In this document: piece after piece, positions 32,498-33,705 of the stretch
Position numbering within the stretch: position 1 is the stretch's first letter
Layout of the letters: the number at the start of each line of letters is the position of its first letter
Source of the DNA: JBFGCM01 sp041581135
GTDB lineage: Bacteria > Actinomycetota > Acidimicrobiia > Spongiisociales > UBA5794
Assembly: GCA_041581135.1 (NCBI GenBank)
Contig: JBFGCM010000034.1
Location: forward strand, 1 to 33,705
Direction of reading: 5' to 3'
DNA: 33,705 bases
Program-made: the position numbers and the translations under genes
The notes under the pieces: generated by a model
What the model saw: the letters and a program-made list of their open reading frames with translations, nothing else
What the model was told of the DNA's origin: nothing
Database searches by the model: none

Positions 32498-33100
32498 CGG
32501 TCCGGCACGAAGTGCTGGGAGTCGATCGGGGGACGCTCGACCTGATACTCGACTTCCGGGCGTGGCGACAGCTCGACGCCCGATTCGTCCACGGGCTGGT
32601 ACGGCACCAGGCTGAGCAGGTGGGCCATGGTATTGAGCCGGGCGAGCCGCTTGTTGTCGGCATCGACCACCCACCAAGGTGAAGACTCCGAGTCGGTGTG
32701 AAGGAACATGAGGTCCTTGGCCTTCGAGTACTCCACCCAGCGTTCGCGGGACTTGATGTCCATGGGTGACAGCTTCCCGGTCTTCGTGGGATCGGTGAGC
32801 CGCGCTTGGAAGCGCTGCTCTTGCTCCTCGTCACTCACCGAGAACCAGTACTTGACGAGATGGATGCCTGAGGCCATCAGCATCTCCTCGAAGCGGGGCA
32901 CGGTGCGGAGGAACTCCCAGTACTCGTCGTCCGTGCAGAATCCCATCCATGCGTTCTACCCCGGCCCGGTTGTATCAGGAGCGGTCGAACAGCACGACCA
33001 GCTTGTAGCCGGTAGCCACGATCCACTACTGCATCTTGACGAGCTCGATGTGGAGCTCTCGCAGCTCACGTTCGTAGTCAGACCGGTTGAGCTTCTTCAC
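32479..33100 (-). pseudogene. ppk2: Polyphosphate kinase 2 (PPK2) pseudogene lacking the P-loop region
   Basis: Remnants of a PPK2 gene in order. GTG 33100 starts VKKLNRSDYERELRELHIELVKMQ, the normal N-terminus, then TAG at 33028-33026. WIVATGYKLVVLF follows, and then directly DRS, TGA (32977-32975, where the family has Trp in FDRSWYNRAGVE), YNRAGVER, a frameshift (4 extra bases, ATGG), and an intact MGFCTDDEYWEFLRTVPRFEEML to the end, including SVSDEEQEQRF, LSPMDIKSRERWVEYSKAKD and SSPWWVVDADNKRLARLN. About 60 residues with the Walker A motif (usually VVLFEGRDAAGKG) are missing, as if lost between VVLF and the later IVLF. The largest open part (32479-32946) can code 155 residues but cannot be an active kinase. 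Two stops, a deletion and a frameshift make this a clear pseudogene. Confidence 0.88.
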
Positions 33101-33179
33101 CGCCAAGAGACTATTGGTTTGGCAGCGGTTACACGAAGAGAGGCCTCGAAACCACAGGAGAGGCTGCGTGCGGATGCCG

Positions 33180-33593
33180 TCACCGCGGCTCCAGCACGAA
33201 CACCGGGATGGTCCGATCGGTGTTCTGTTCGTAGTCGACGAAGGCGGGCCAGGCCTCTCGCTGTCGCGCGTAAAGGCGCTCCTGTTCCTCGCCGGTCGCC
33301 AGACGGGCGGTGACGTCGACGTGATCGGTGCCGACCTCGACCGACACGTCCGGGTTGGCGAGGAGGTTGTGGTACCAGTCCGGGTTGGTGGAGGCGCCCC
33401 CCTTGGAGCCGAAGATGGCAAAGCCGTCTCCGTCCGGCAGGTAGAGGAGCGGACTCACCCGGCGGCTGCCCGTCCTTGCTCCGATGTGATGCAACAGCAG
33501 CACGTCGGCTCCCTGGAACGGCCCTCCCACCCGGCCGCCGTTCTCTCGGAACTCCTCGATGACGGCGGCGTTCCAGTCTCTCCTCTCGGCCAC
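33180..33593 (-). CDS. Deazaflavin (F420)-dependent nitroreductase-family protein
   Basis: 137 residues from GTG 33593, with AAGGGAG upstream. The split-barrel family signature is complete: NAAVIEEFRENGGRVGGPFQGADVLLLHHIGARTGSRRVSPLLYLPDGDGFAIFGSKGGASTNPDWYHNLLANPDVSVEVG in sense order, with GARTG and SKGG-x-x-x-NPxWYHNL being the cofactor-binding segments, then a C-terminal AWPAFVDYEQNTDRTIPVFVLEP. Proteins of this family (DUF385, Ddn-like) use the deazaflavin F420 to reduce varied substrates and are mostly found in actinobacteria. The substrate here is unknown. The last 112 bp of the window beyond it show no gene. Confidence 0.93.
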   Translation of the reverse strand: MAERRDWNAAVIEEFRENGGRVGGPFQGADVLLLHHIGARTGSRRVSPLLYLPDGDGFAIFGSKGGASTNPDWYHNLLANPDVSVEVGTDHVDVTARLATGEEQERLYARQREAWPAFVDYEQNTDRTIPVFVLEPR

Positions 33594-33705
33594 GCCCGGC
33601 TCCCTTCCTCGCCGGCGGCCGAGTCTACGCGTCGAGTTGCACGGTCAGGGGGCCCGGCCGGCTTCGATGACGGGGCGTGCAAGTGCCCGGACGCAGCGGC
33701 GATGC

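Noticed and set aside
32975..32977. TGA inside the PPK2 remnant as a second selenocysteine codon
   Set aside because: The position is a Trp in the family (FDRSWYNRAG), and the same gene has a TAG, a large deletion and a frameshift, so it is decay.
1..33705. Mobile elements, CRISPR arrays, tRNA or rRNA genes
   Set aside because: I saw no transposase or integrase motifs, no regularly spaced repeats and no cloverleaf or rRNA-like sequence on either strand.

Overview
The window looks like chromosomal DNA of a high-GC actinobacterium. An Acidimicrobiia-like organism is my best guess, but that is inference. The support is uniformly GC-rich coding sequence, many GTG/TTG starts behind strong AGGAGG-type ribosome sites, a deazaflavin (F420)-type nitroreductase, an actinobacterial XRE/MmyB regulator and long antisense shadow ORFs. 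No tRNA, rRNA, CRISPR array, phage or insertion sequence is visible. No gene-free stretch exceeds about 220 bp; the largest is 4718-4934.

Layout. 1-2159 (-): a PEP-synthase-like phosphotransferase, cut by the window edge. 2259-4717 (+): a nucleotidyltransferase-like protein coupled to glycerate 2-kinase. 4935-10657 (+): a complete Opp/Dpp-type peptide importer (lipoprotein, two permeases, two ATPases); the binding protein appears circularly permuted. 10659-16813 (-): a secreted M23 peptidase with two peptidoglycan-binding domains, a membrane-anchored alpha/beta hydrolase, a small membrane protein, a DUF2207 protein and LemA. 16948-19091 (+): a small membrane protein followed by a two-component system. 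19093-22729 (-): class I HMG-CoA reductase downstream of a second two-component system. That system faces a PepSY protein across a region with paired 11-bp-spaced repeats. 23376-24976: a tiny charged protein that may be leaderless, a mechanosensitive-channel-like membrane protein and a HemG-like flavodoxin.

25016-30490: a kynurenine-pathway tryptophan catabolic cluster. Five tightly overlapping minus-strand genes (3-hydroxyanthranilate dioxygenase, ACMS decarboxylase, kynureninase, kynurenine 3-monooxygenase, tryptophan dioxygenase) are divergent from a RidA-type putative 2-aminomuconate deaminase. Together they would take tryptophan toward 2-aminomuconate; kynurenine formamidase and the semialdehyde dehydrogenase are not in the window.

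30604-33593: an AhpD-like peroxidase-family gene whose reactive cysteine codon is TGA, followed by a SECIS-like hairpin (candidate selenoprotein); an XRE regulator; a four-helix membrane protein; a decayed polyphosphate kinase 2 pseudogene; and a deazaflavin-dependent nitroreductase.

The strongest observations are the candidate selenoprotein at 30604-31158, the circularly permuted solute-binding protein at 4935-6620, the direct/inverted repeat operator at 22777-22826, and the PPK2 pseudogene that lost its P-loop.
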